From: Proteus appendicitidis
GTDB taxonomy: Bacteria; Pseudomonadota; Gammaproteobacteria; Enterobacterales; Enterobacteriaceae
Assembly: GCF_030271835.1 (NCBI RefSeq)
Contig: NZ_CP127389.1
Location: 248,001-312,000, forward strand
Length of the DNA: 64,000 nucleotides
Direction of reading: 5' to 3'
The notes below the pieces were generated by a model. That model ran no database searches, had not been told where the DNA came from, and worked only from the letters and a program-made list of their open reading frames with translations. Position numbers and translations under genes: made by a program. This document shows, piece by piece, positions 1 through 8,559 of this stretch. How positions within the stretch are numbered: the first letter of the stretch is position 1; each line of letters opens with the position of its first letter.

Positions 1-2
1 AA

Positions 3-461
3 TTTTCACAAGTCTTTATTGTGGGCGTAGAAGAAGGCATGTTCCCAAGTCAAATGTCGCTAGATGAAGGTGGGCGTTTGGAAGAAGAGCGTCGCTTGGC
101 TTATGTTGGTGTCACTCGAGCAATGAAAAAGTTAACACTCACTTACGCTGAAAACCGCCGTTTATATGGAAAAGAAGTCAGTCATCGTCCTTCTCGTTTT
201 ATTGGTGAGTTACCGAAAGAGTGTGTTGAAGAGGTGCGTTTACGCGCCACGGTTTCCCGCCCTGTTAATCATAGCCGTTTAGGGACGCCAATTATCAGCA
301 ATGATAGTGGCTATTCGCTAGGGCAACGTGTGAAACACCCCAAATTTGGTGATGGCACCATTATCAATATTGAAGGCAGCGGTGAACATTGCCGATTACA
401 AATCGCCTTTAATGGTGAAGGTATTAAATGGCTGGTGGCAGCATTTGCTCGGCTAGAATAA
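3..461 (+). CDS. uvrD: DNA helicase II UvrD, C-terminal fragment
   Basis: This is the last ~152 codons of an SF1A helicase that unwinds DNA 3'->5' in nucleotide-excision and mismatch repair; the start lies before the window. The reading frame is open from base 3. Helicase motif VI is visible as EEERRLAYVGVTRA, followed by the Tudor-like C-terminal domain (GQRVKHPKFGDGTIINIEG) that UvrD and PcrA use for contacts with RNA polymerase and other partners. Rep is the alternative family member, but this C-terminal domain and the downstream synteny (rarD-yigI-pldA-recQ) favour UvrD. A hairpin terminator follows at 544-592. Confidence 0.95.
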   Translation, partial: FSQVFIVGVEEGMFPSQMSLDEGGRLEEERRLAYVGVTRAMKKLTLTYAENRRLYGKEVSHRPSRFIGELPKECVEEVRLRATVSRPVNHSRLGTPIISNDSGYSLGQRVKHPKFGDGTIINIEGSGEHCRLQIAFNGEGIKWLVAAFARLE

Positions 462-543
462 TCCTCGATTAGAGTGAGTTGGCAAAAAAACGCCAGAAAC
501 CCTCGCCCAATGTGGGCGGGGAGTCGTCACCACTGCTTCAATA

Positions 544-592
544 TAAAAAAACACCCTTATTTATTTGATAGATAAGCTACGGTGTTTTTTTT
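544..592 (+). terminator. Rho-independent terminator downstream of uvrD
   Basis: AAAAAACACC pairs with GGTGTTTTTT across an AT-rich loop and ends in a T run. A smaller GC hairpin (CGCCC-aatgt-GGGCG, about 505-519) lies just before it. Both fit transcription ending after uvrD. Confidence 0.75.
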
Positions 593-653
593 AAGGGATG
601 TTCAAGGTGGTTACTTAATAATCTCGTTATCTATTCTTATTTAACGGGATTAA

Positions 654-1067
654 TTGATGAAACTCTCTAGCATATTCTTTCATACCGATTCTTTTGTCGC
701 ACCTAGCACACAAATTTCTCCTGTTCCTTTTTCTAGTAATGAATTACTGATCGAAAATACGGAGGAAGTCTTTTGTGATACTTATCATCCCAGTGAACCT
801 ATCAACGAATTTGAAGAAGATTTGTATTGTAAGTTATTGAGACATCAGCGTGATTTTGTGCCTCGTATTAATCTCTATTACAGTGTTGTGATTAACCATA
901 TTCAATTGATTAATAACGCAATATCAACATCATTTAGGTGTTCATATCGCTATGTAAACGAGATATCAAAGAGTGCGCATTCATTAAAGAAGGACAAGAA
1001 GAAAAAACTCTCTTCCGCTTTTACACAAATCAGTAATTTAGCGGAAGAGCGAGTTTTAGAAGGTTAG
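654..1067 (+). CDS. hypothetical protein, 137 aa
   Basis: I do not recognise this protein. It has no signal peptide or clear membrane segment, an acidic middle (about residues 30-60) and a Lys-rich stretch near the C-terminus (KKDKKKKLS). Two adjacent ATG codons begin the frame and the upstream ribosome-binding site is weak (GGGA). It sits where E. coli has corA/yigF/yigG, between uvrD and rarD, but resembles none of them. Its stop overlaps the convergent rarD stop by four bases. Codon usage looks like an ordinary gene and the frame has no competitor, so it is probably real, perhaps restricted to Proteus. Confidence 0.55.
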   Translation: MMKLSSIFFHTDSFVAPSTQISPVPFSSNELLIENTEEVFCDTYHPSEPINEFEEDLYCKLLRHQRDFVPRINLYYSVVINHIQLINNAISTSFRCSYRYVNEISKSAHSLKKDKKKKLSSAFTQISNLAEERVLEG

Positions 1068-1957
1068 CTGCGTCTTAAACGGCGTTGTGTATAAAGTGCA
1101 TCAAGCGTAAAGAGGATCAGTGCAACCCAAATAAAGCCGAAGGTGACGAGCCTTTCCGCATCAATTTTTTCGCCATATACCATTGTGGCAAGAATAAACA
1201 TCAAGGTTGGACCAATATATTGGAAAAAGCCCAAGGTTGATAAACGCAGATGATGCGCAGCTTCTGTAAAAAGCAGTAATGGTACGGTTGTAATAATACC
1301 GGCTGCAATTAACAAGGTATTTAATGACCAACTATTTTCAAGCATATTGCTAGTCGGTGAATGTGTGAAAAATAAGATATAAACTAATGCCACAGGGAAT
1401 AGCCATAATGTTTCTACCAACATACCTGTTTGTGCATCGACACCCAATTTTTTACGCAGTAAGCCATAAAGACCAAAAGTCACAGCGAGGCTTAATCCAA
1501 TCACGGGCACTGAACCAAAGTGCCAGAGTTGAATAAATACACCCGTAAAGGCTAAACCTACCGCTACCCATTGCATACGACGGAAGCGTTCACTCAAGAA
1601 AAGCATGCCAAACAGTACGTTAACCAGTGGGTTAATAAAGTAACCAAGGCTGGCTTCTAGCATATAACCGTGGTTAACCGCCCATATATAGGTAAGCCAG
1701 TTTGTTGCGATAATAACGGCAGTCAGCGCTAAAAGAAGGATTTTTTTAGGTTGGCGTATTAATTGGCGCAAATAAGGCCAATGACGACTAATAGTCATTA
1801 AAATCAGCATAAAAAAGAACGACCATAAAATACGGTGCGTTAAAATTTCTTCTGCGGGCACTTCTTGAATGCTTTTAAAATAGACAGGGGCAATACCCCA
1901 GATCAAATAGGCGCCTAAGGCACATAAAACGCCTTTCATCGTGTTTTTCTGGCTCAT
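1064..1957 (-). CDS. rarD: RarD, EamA-family inner-membrane transporter
   Basis: A ten-helix drug/metabolite-transporter-superfamily permease of the RarD type; the substrate is not established (the name comes from predicted chloramphenicol sensitivity). The protein is 297 aa if translation starts at MSQKNTMKGVL, which aligns with the E. coli N-terminus (RQGVLLALAAYFIWG). The frame is open for 27 more codons upstream to 2038, but that extension is polar and unlike the family. Two EamA repeats are visible, about residues 8-140 and 150-285. It lies convergent to the unknown ORF and downstream of yigI, as in E. coli. Confidence 0.88.
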   Translation of the reverse strand: MSQKNTMKGVLCALGAYLIWGIAPVYFKSIQEVPAEEILTHRILWSFFFMLILMTISRHWPYLRQLIRQPKKILLLALTAVIIATNWLTYIWAVNHGYMLEASLGYFINPLVNVLFGMLFLSERFRRMQWVAVGLAFTGVFIQLWHFGSVPVIGLSLAVTFGLYGLLRKKLGVDAQTGMLVETLWLFPVALVYILFFTHSPTSNMLENSWSLNTLLIAAGIITTVPLLLFTEAAHHLRLSTLGFFQYIGPTLMFILATMVYGEKIDAERLVTFGFIWVALILFTLDALYTQRRLRRS

Positions 1958-2102
1958 GCTATCTCTGGAATTGATGGAAAGGAAAAGTGTGACGGGGCTA
2001 TCATACCCAATGACATTATCTAATGTGTCATTAGGCATGTGTTTTTACAAGTAATTAATACTAATCTAAGCATCATCGCGCACAATGAATTTTAGCAAAG
2101 GC

Positions 2103-2570
2103 TTAACCTACAATATAGGTCGCTGTCCCACTCGCAATATGAACTTGTTTTTCATTATGTAATTCAACACGAGCAACAGATACTTTATTACCACTGCGTA
2201 AAATATGGCTACTTGCCGTAAAACATTCGCCACGTCCCGGTCTTAAGTAATCAACACGTAAATCAATCGTGCCCATGTTAGCGAGTTTTTGTTCGAGTTG
2301 CTCTTGGGATATTGGTGCTAAACGTGTTAATGCGTTACCGACACAAACTAACCCGGCACTAACATCAAGCACAGAAGCGATTAGCCCACCATGTAAGATA
2401 CGTTGAGCGATATTACCAACAAGTTTATCTTGATATCGAAATTGAATTTCCGCGTAGTCTTGTTCAAAGCGGACTAGCTCTAGGCCGATTAATTGATTAA
2501 AGGGCATTTTATAAACAAAAACATGACCAATAAGTGTTTGAGCCTCTTCTAATGTTAACAGTTTTCCCAT
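2103..2570 (-). CDS. yigI: YigI, hotdog-fold acyl-CoA thioesterase
   Basis: 155-aa PaaI/YigI-type thioesterase. Family motifs are present: [21 protein letters not shown] carries the hotdog catalytic helix, and [17 protein letters not shown] is near-identical to E. coli YigI. The E. coli protein has been described as a thioesterase acting on medium- and long-chain acyl-CoAs. I chose the start at MGKLLT because AGGGG lies 8-12 bases upstream; the frame extends seven codons further to 2591. It is divergent from pldA. Confidence 0.88.
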   Translation of the reverse strand: MGKLLTLEEAQTLIGHVFVYKMPFNQLIGLELVRFEQDYAEIQFRYQDKLVGNIAQRILHGGLIASVLDVSAGLVCVGNALTRLAPISQEQLEQKLANMGTIDLRVDYLRPGRGECFTASSHILRSGNKVSVARVELHNEKQVHIASGTATYIVG

Positions 2571-2802
2571 TTTTAGAACCCCTGATATCACGTTATTAAG
2601 TTAATACTATGTTAATAATACATGACAAAATCGTAATTGCACATTCGTGCTATAAATATAATGGTGTGAAAATATACGAGATTTAATGGCAATTACGTGT
2701 AAAATATGGGCGTTAAAGTGCAATAAAGCACATATATAAGAGCTAATTCTAAAGTAAGTACTAACTTTTATATTATTCAATAATGAAACAGGATAACTAA
2801 CT

Positions 2803-3678
2803 ATGCGTTACATCCGTTCTTTACTTGCGGTGGTTTTATTCTATCCAGCATGGGGATTTGCATCCGAAATACAAGCATCATCATCTCCTGCACCGCTTGT
2901 TCAGGGCAGTATCATTTCTGGTTTATTACAAGAATACGATTCACCTTTTGTTCTTTATCCTTATGAATCCAATTATATTATTTACACTGATACCTCTGAT
3001 ATGAATAAAGAGGCTATTCAAAGTTATGATTGGGGTAATAAGGCTAAAAAAGATGAGGTGAAATTTCAGCTCAGTTTGGCCTTCCCTTTATGGCGCGGCA
3101 TTGCGGGTGAAAACTCTGTTTTAGCCGCATCGTATACCCAACGCTCTTGGTGGCAATTAAGCAATAAGAAAGAATCTGCCCCTTTTCGAGAGACAAACTA
3201 TGAACCGCAACTTTTTCTAGGTTGGGCAACAGACTATAAATTTGCGGGTTGGACACTTCGTGAAATAGAAACCGGTTTTAACCACGAATCAAATGGCCGT
3301 TCTGATCCCACATCTCGTAGTTGGAACCGTGCTTATGCACGTTTTATGGCGCAAAAAGGCAATTTACAGCTTGATTTAAAACCTTGGTATCGCTTTAGTG
3401 AAAGCGCTCACCGTGATGATAATCCAGAAATTAATCGCTATATGGGCTATTACCGTTTAAAAGCAGGCTATCGTTTAGGCGATAGTGTGATCACGGCAAC
3501 AGGGCGTTATAACTGGAACAGTGGCTATGGAGCGGCTGAATTAGGCTGGAGTTACCCAATTACTAAGCATGTACGCTTTTATACCCAAGTATTTAGTGGT
3601 TATGGCGAATCAATGATTGATTATAATTTTCGTCAGACACGGGTCGGTGTTGGCGTGATGCTTAATGATATGCTGTAA
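2803..3678 (+). CDS. pldA: Outer-membrane phospholipase A
   Basis: 291-aa outer-membrane β-barrel that hydrolyses phospholipids reaching the outer leaflet, helping to keep outer-membrane asymmetry. A signal peptide is visible (residues 1-20, ending in GFA-S). The catalytic signature is FNHESNGRSDPTSRSWNR: His161 and Ser163 match the known His142/Ser144 pair of mature E. coli OmpLA, and Asn175 completes the triad. Alternating aromatic strands fill the C-terminal half, ending in a hydrophobic strand. It is followed by a strong terminator, so it is a single-gene unit. Confidence 0.95.
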   Translation: MRYIRSLLAVVLFYPAWGFASEIQASSSPAPLVQGSIISGLLQEYDSPFVLYPYESNYIIYTDTSDMNKEAIQSYDWGNKAKKDEVKFQLSLAFPLWRGIAGENSVLAASYTQRSWWQLSNKKESAPFRETNYEPQLFLGWATDYKFAGWTLREIETGFNHESNGRSDPTSRSWNRAYARFMAQKGNLQLDLKPWYRFSESAHRDDNPEINRYMGYYRLKAGYRLGDSVITATGRYNWNSGYGAAELGWSYPITKHVRFYTQVFSGYGESMIDYNFRQTRVGVGVMLNDML

Positions 3679-3719
3679 TTTTCTCCGTTCTGGGGTAGCA
3701 TAGCGCTATAAATGATGAT

Positions 3720-3748
3720 GGCACCTGCACATTGGTGCCTTTTCTTTT
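3720..3748 (+). terminator. Terminator between pldA and recQ
   Basis: GGCACC pairs with GGTGCC around an 8-base loop, followed by TTTTCTTTT. This separates pldA transcription from recQ. Confidence 0.85.
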
Positions 3749-3792
3749 ACTCCTCATCATAGTTTTTATCAGCAGCTTTTCAGAGGAACGGC

Positions 3793-5622
3793 GTGTCCAC
3801 AGCAGAAGTTCTTAATTCAATGCCATCAGCACAGGCTATTTTGCGAGAAACCTTTGGTTATCAGCAATTTCGCCCTGGTCAGCAAGAAATCATCCATACC
3901 ATTACAACTGGGAGAGACTGTCTCGTTGTGATGCCAACAGGGGGTGGTAAATCCCTTTGTTATCAAATTCCCGCATTATTGCTTGATGGGCTAACTGTGG
4001 TTGTTTCGCCACTTATCTCATTGATGAAAGATCAGGTCGATCAACTTTGCCTGCATGGTATTGAAGCCGCTTATTTAAATTCAACCCAAACGCGTGAAGA
4101 GCAGTTTGATGTTCAAATACGTTGTCAAAAGGGTGAAATAAAACTGCTGTATATTGCCCCTGAACGTTTAATGATGGAGAGTTTTCTTCATCAATTAGTG
4201 CAATGGAAACCCGCATTACTCGCTGTTGATGAAGCACACTGTATTTCACAGTGGGGACATGATTTTCGTCCTGAGTACCGCGGTATAGGGTTATTAAGAC
4301 AATATCTTCCTGATGTTCCCATTATTGCACTGACGGCAACGGCGGATAATACAACACGTTACGATATTATTAATCAGCTAGTGTTGCGTGATCCTTTGAT
4401 TCATATCAGCAGTTTCGATAGGCCAAATATCCGCTACACTTTAGTAGAGAAATACAAACCGCTTGATCAACTTTGGTTATTTATTCGCGGTCAGAAAGGA
4501 AAGTCCGGCATTATTTACTGTAATAGCCGCAGTAAAGTCGAAGAAACCGCAGAGCGCCTGAGTAAGCGAGGGTTAAGCATTGCGGGTTATCACGCAGGAA
4601 TGGAAATTGCACAACGAGCTAAAGTACAAGAAGCTTTCCAGCGTGATGATTTACAAATTGTCGTTGCCACGGTTGCATTTGGTATGGGGATTAATAAACC
4701 CAATGTTCGGTTTGTGGTTCATTTTGATATTCCGCGAAATATTGAATCTTATTACCAAGAAACAGGGCGTGCAGGGCGAGATGGATTGCCCGCAGAAGCG
4801 GTATTATTTTACGATCCTGCCGATATGGCGTGGTTGCGTCGTTGTTTAGATGAAAAACCAGAAAGCGATCAAAAAGCAATTGAAATGCATAAGCTTAATG
4901 CGATGGGCGCATTTGCTGAAGCTCAAACATGCCGACGCTTAGTGTTACTAAATTACTTCGATGAACATCGACAAAATGCCTGTGGTAACTGCGATATTTG
5001 CCTTGATCCTCCTAAGCAATATGATGGTTTAGTGGATGCACAAAAGGCATTGTCCTGTATTTATCGTACTGGTCAGCACTTTGGTATTGGTTATATTGTT
5101 GAGATTTTAAGAGGTGCGAATAATCAGCGTATTCGAGATTCTGGACACGATACATTACCTGTCTATGGTATTGGGAAAGCGCAAAGCCATGAACATTGGG
5201 TGAGTGTGATCCGCCAGCTTATTCATTTAGGTATGGTGACACAAAATATTGTCCACCGCTCTGCATTACAACTGACAGAGATGGCGAGACCCATCTTACG
5301 TGGTGAAGTGCCATTACAATTAGCCGTACCTCGATTACTAAGCCCGACAAAAAGCCGTAATCAACAAACAAAAAATACGCATAGACAGTACGATAGAAAA
5401 TTATTTGCGAAACTACGTAAATTGCGTAAGTCTATTGCTGATGAAGAAAATATCCCGCCATTTGTCGTCTTTAATGATGTCACATTGATTGAAATGGCAG
5501 AGCAATGCCCCGTTTACCCTGATGAATTATTATTAATAAACGGGGTTGGACAACGAAAATTAGAACGATTTGGGCCAGCGTTTATGACACTCATTCGTGA
5601 CCATATTGAGGGCTTCGAATAA
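3793..5622 (+). CDS. recQ: ATP-dependent DNA helicase RecQ
   Basis: 609-aa 3'->5' SF2 helicase of the RecF recombination pathway, acting at stalled forks and gaps. Walker A is PTGGGKS at 48-54 and the DEAH box is at 146-149 (AVDEAHCISQWGHDFRP, including the aromatic-rich loop). The RecQ zinc site is visible in AQTCRRLVLLNYF...ACGNCDICLD (about 378-402), followed by a winged helix and an HRDC domain at about 530-605. Start is GTG with AGAGGAA just upstream; the next Met is residue 10 and would remove residues conserved in E. coli. The rhtC/rhtB genes that follow recQ in E. coli are absent here. Confidence 0.97.
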   Translation: MSTAEVLNSMPSAQAILRETFGYQQFRPGQQEIIHTITTGRDCLVVMPTGGGKSLCYQIPALLLDGLTVVVSPLISLMKDQVDQLCLHGIEAAYLNSTQTREEQFDVQIRCQKGEIKLLYIAPERLMMESFLHQLVQWKPALLAVDEAHCISQWGHDFRPEYRGIGLLRQYLPDVPIIALTATADNTTRYDIINQLVLRDPLIHISSFDRPNIRYTLVEKYKPLDQLWLFIRGQKGKSGIIYCNSRSKVEETAERLSKRGLSIAGYHAGMEIAQRAKVQEAFQRDDLQIVVATVAFGMGINKPNVRFVVHFDIPRNIESYYQETGRAGRDGLPAEAVLFYDPADMAWLRRCLDEKPESDQKAIEMHKLNAMGAFAEAQTCRRLVLLNYFDEHRQNACGNCDICLDPPKQYDGLVDAQKALSCIYRTGQHFGIGYIVEILRGANNQRIRDSGHDTLPVYGIGKAQSHEHWVSVIRQLIHLGMVTQNIVHRSALQLTEMARPILRGEVPLQLAVPRLLSPTKSRNQQTKNTHRQYDRKLFAKLRKLRKSIADEENIPPFVVFNDVTLIEMAEQCPVYPDELLLINGVGQRKLERFGPAFMTLIRDHIEGFE

Positions 5623-5640
5623 CGCCAATAAGGAGAACCA

Positions 5641-6645
5641 ATGACAACCACTCTGTTTAAATATTCGTGGTTATCGCGTGAAAAGCAGTTTTCTGCATTC
5701 ACGAACGGCGCCTTATTGGATTTTTGGGGGCAACGGGAAGAAGGGGCGTTTGTTGGCGTGGATGGTGCAAAAATTCGCTATGTTCATTGGCGTTCACCAT
5801 CGCACAATAAAGCACTGGTTATTGCTTCAGGCCGTAGTGAAAGCTATGTAAAGTATCCTGAAGTTGCATTTGATTTCTTTCACTCAGGCTATGATATCTT
5901 TCTTCTCGATCATCGAGGACAAGGTCTTTCAGACAGACTATTAGAAGATACGCAAAAAGGGCATGTAGAGAAATTCAGTGATTATATCGATGATTTCTCA
6001 ACGTTTGTCGATACGATAGTGTTGCCTTTTCAATATCAGCATTATTTTGCATTAGCTCATTCCATGGGCGGTGCTATTTTAGCGGGATATCTTCTAAAGC
6101 AAACTCATGTATTTAAAGCGGCGGCATTAAGTGCGCCGATGTTTGGTATTCGATTACCTATTCCTCGCTGGGTGGCTAATTTTTTGGTTAACCGAGCAGA
6201 ACAAAGTCAATCTGAAAGAAATAACTACGCGGTATCAACAGGTAAATGGTTTCCACTGCCCTTTATCCTTAATGTGTTAACACATAGCCATGAGCGATAT
6301 CGCCGGTATTTACGTTATTATGCTGATTTTCCAGAACTACGATTAGGCGGCCCAACTTATCATTGGATGGGAGAAAGTCTAAAAATGGGAGATTGGTTAA
6401 TTGAACATGCGGGAGAGATTAGTACCCCTCTATTAGTGCTCGAAGCAGAGCAAGATAAGGTGGTAGATAATCAAGAGCTAAGGGCTTTCTGTGAACGTTA
6501 TAGTCAGTCCAGAACAAGAGAAGAAAAACAAAAATTGCCACTGGTGATTGAGGGTGCGCATCATGAAATCTTGTTCGAAATAGATAAGCTACGCTCACAA
6601 GCATTAAATGAAATCTGTGAGTTTTATGATAAGCATTTATTTTAA
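5641..6645 (+). CDS. pldB: Lysophospholipase L2
   Basis: 334-aa α/β-hydrolase that removes the remaining acyl chain from lysophospholipids on the inner membrane, complementary to PldA. The nucleophile elbow is AHSMGG with Ser141; the oxyanion-side motif DHRGQGLSDR is at 90-99; a late Asp (EAEQDKVV) and His (GAHHEI) complete the usual triad. A good AAGGAG ribosome site lies before the ATG. It starts 18 bases after recQ and ends 12 bases before the chosen yigL start, so recQ-pldB-yigL probably form one operon. Confidence 0.93.
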   Translation: MTTTLFKYSWLSREKQFSAFTNGALLDFWGQREEGAFVGVDGAKIRYVHWRSPSHNKALVIASGRSESYVKYPEVAFDFFHSGYDIFLLDHRGQGLSDRLLEDTQKGHVEKFSDYIDDFSTFVDTIVLPFQYQHYFALAHSMGGAILAGYLLKQTHVFKAAALSAPMFGIRLPIPRWVANFLVNRAEQSQSERNNYAVSTGKWFPLPFILNVLTHSHERYRRYLRYYADFPELRLGGPTYHWMGESLKMGDWLIEHAGEISTPLLVLEAEQDKVVDNQELRAFCERYSQSRTREEKQKLPLVIEGAHHEILFEIDKLRSQALNEICEFYDKHLF

Positions 6646-6657
6646 TCAGGAATGTGT

Positions 6658-7458
6658 ATGTATTCGATAGTCGCTTCAGATCTTGATGGCACACTGTTAT
6701 CACCTAATCATGTATTAACTCCCTATACGCAAGAAACCCTACACCTACTTATTAATAAAGGTGTGCATTTTGTATTCGCAACAGGTCGTCATCATGTTGA
6801 TGTTGCTCAAATTCGTGATGGATTAGGCATTAATGCCTATATGATAACCTCTAATGGCGCACGAGTGCATAACACTCATGGCGACCTTATTTTTAGCCAA
6901 GATCTGGAGCCTGAAATTGCTTATGACTTGGCTCTAATGGTTTTTGATCACCCTGAAATTGAAACTAATATTTATGCTGGCGACTACTGGTACGTTAATA
7001 AAGAAATGCCAGGAGCTTGTGAGTTTTTCCGCGAATCGGCTTTCAATTATGAATTATTTTGTAAAACCGGATTTCCGACCACCAATGTCTGTAAGGTGTT
7101 CTTCACTTCTGAAGATCATGAGCTATTGCTGACACTGGAAAGTGAAATTAATCAGCGTTGGGGTGATAAGATCAATGTGAGTTTCTCACTGCGTAATTGC
7201 TTAGAAGTAATGGCTGGTGGCGTATCTAAAGGTGAAGCGCTTGAAAAAGTGGCTAAATTGATGCAACACACTGCCAAAGATGCGGTTGCATTTGGTGACG
7301 GTATGAATGACAAAGAGATGCTACAAACAGCTGGTAAAGGTTGCATTATGGAAAATGCGCATCAGACATTAAAAGATTTACTCCCAAATATGGAAGTGAT
7401 CGGCACTAATGCTGATGAAGCCGTGCCTCATTATTTACGTAAATTATATCAAGTGTGA
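6658..7458 (+). CDS. yigL: YigL, Cof-type HAD sugar/pyridoxal phosphatase
   Basis: 266-aa haloacid-dehalogenase phosphatase (IIB cap type). Motif I is DLDGTLL with Asp8 and Asp10; motif II is TSNGARV; motif IV is FGDGMNDKEM. E. coli YigL dephosphorylates pyridoxal phosphate and sugar phosphates, and its mRNA is stabilised by the sRNA SgrS during glucose-phosphate stress. The second of two in-frame ATGs is preferred because AGGA lies six bases upstream and the protein then begins MYSIVASDLDG, as in E. coli. Whether SgrS control is kept here cannot be read from the sequence. Confidence 0.92.
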   Translation: MYSIVASDLDGTLLSPNHVLTPYTQETLHLLINKGVHFVFATGRHHVDVAQIRDGLGINAYMITSNGARVHNTHGDLIFSQDLEPEIAYDLALMVFDHPEIETNIYAGDYWYVNKEMPGACEFFRESAFNYELFCKTGFPTTNVCKVFFTSEDHELLLTLESEINQRWGDKINVSFSLRNCLEVMAGGVSKGEALEKVAKLMQHTAKDAVAFGDGMNDKEMLQTAGKGCIMENAHQTLKDLLPNMEVIGTNADEAVPHYLRKLYQV

Positions 7459-7470
7459 TCCCTTCGAAAA

Positions 7471-7509
7471 AAGAAAAGGCGAACAACGTAATATTGTTCG
7501 CCTTCTTTT
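7471..7509. terminator. Bidirectional terminator between yigL and the fimbrial operon
   Basis: A perfect 9-bp stem (GGCGAACAA / TTGTTCGCC) with a 7-base loop, flanked by A-rich and T-rich tracts (TTCTTTT). It sits between the converging ends of yigL and the adhesin gene and can serve both strands. Confidence 0.9.
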
Positions 7510-7527
7510 AAACTGACCAAACTCAAT

Positions 7528-8550
7528 TTAGTGATATTGCAAAGTAAATTGCAATGTACCGTTTGCTTTACCCGCAGTCGTGGTATCCGTGGTTTGAATA
7601 TAGCCTGCTTCTAATGGAATAGCATAATGACCTGCGCTGTTATTCTTTTCACTAACAGTCATTAACTGACCTAATTTTATCGGTTGATTTTGATATTTAA
7701 CCTGAATGCCATAGCCTTTGGCTGTATTGCTATCGGTGGGATTACTTAAACCAATGGTTCCTGCGGTTTGTTGCTCATCGGGCACACCATCAAATCGAAT
7801 TTTGATTGGTGACACAGGATCACAACTCAAATCAATATTAAAATTTTTGATGCTCTCTGCACTGACAGAACCCACACCATTAAAGCTTGATTTAGGAACT
7901 GCACCGAGTGGAACATTAATGTTGTTATTCACAACATCACAGCCACTAGAAATAATGTTTAAAGACGATAGATTAATTCTAGGTTCAGTTTTTCCTACAT
8001 AGTCACTGGTGATAAAGCCATTATTGTAGATAATAAGCATAGCGACCCATGAAGCAGGGATCGTTTGTGATGTTACATTATCGCGTAATTTATAAAGCTT
8101 CATTTCTAATGAAACAGAATAATTGCCACTGGTCGCATTGGTTGAGCAAATAAGGCGATTACTGTAGTTACCATCAATGTTTTGCTGACCATCGACATAA
8201 GCAGAGCCATTGCAACTCCCGCTAATGGTGCCACGCAAGGTATAACCCACACCACTACTGTTAAGCTCTTTGACATAAGCACCATTGACTCTAGGGCTTG
8301 ATGCGTTAAAAGAGCCTGGTAAATAAATACCGGGTCTTACTGCACTTCCAGAAAGGTTCCACCATGTCCATGCATTCATCGTTCCTAATGGAATGGTGGC
8401 GATCTCTGTTAAAATCGGCGCTGAACGTGAGACATAAATAGGCGCTGAATAGGTGACGGTTTTAGTGGTAAGGTCTGCCCTAAACTCTGCAAATGTGCTT
8501 GATGTATACAAAATAGCAGACAGACAACCAAGAGTTATATATTTATTCAT
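7528..8550 (-). CDS. Fimbrial tip adhesin (FimH/MrpH-like minor subunit)
   Basis: 340-aa secreted two-domain pilus protein, the last gene of the operon. It has a signal peptide (about 1-20, LYTSSTFA), an N-terminal putative receptor-binding domain (to about 190), and a C-terminal pilin domain that begins near SGCDVV and ends in the donor-strand-type β-zipper GTLQFTLQYH. Cysteine pairs are present in both domains. I chose the ATG at 8550 with AGGTGAG upstream; a GTG three codons earlier is also in frame. It begins 10 bases after the usher stop, suggesting translational coupling. The receptor cannot be inferred. Confidence 0.85.
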   Translation of the reverse strand: MNKYITLGCLSAILYTSSTFAEFRADLTTKTVTYSAPIYVSRSAPILTEIATIPLGTMNAWTWWNLSGSAVRPGIYLPGSFNASSPRVNGAYVKELNSSGVGYTLRGTISGSCNGSAYVDGQQNIDGNYSNRLICSTNATSGNYSVSLEMKLYKLRDNVTSQTIPASWVAMLIIYNNGFITSDYVGKTEPRINLSSLNIISSGCDVVNNNINVPLGAVPKSSFNGVGSVSAESIKNFNIDLSCDPVSPIKIRFDGVPDEQQTAGTIGLSNPTDSNTAKGYGIQVKYQNQPIKLGQLMTVSEKNNSAGHYAIPLEAGYIQTTDTTTAGKANGTLQFTLQYH

Positions 8551-8559
8551 TGTGCTCAC

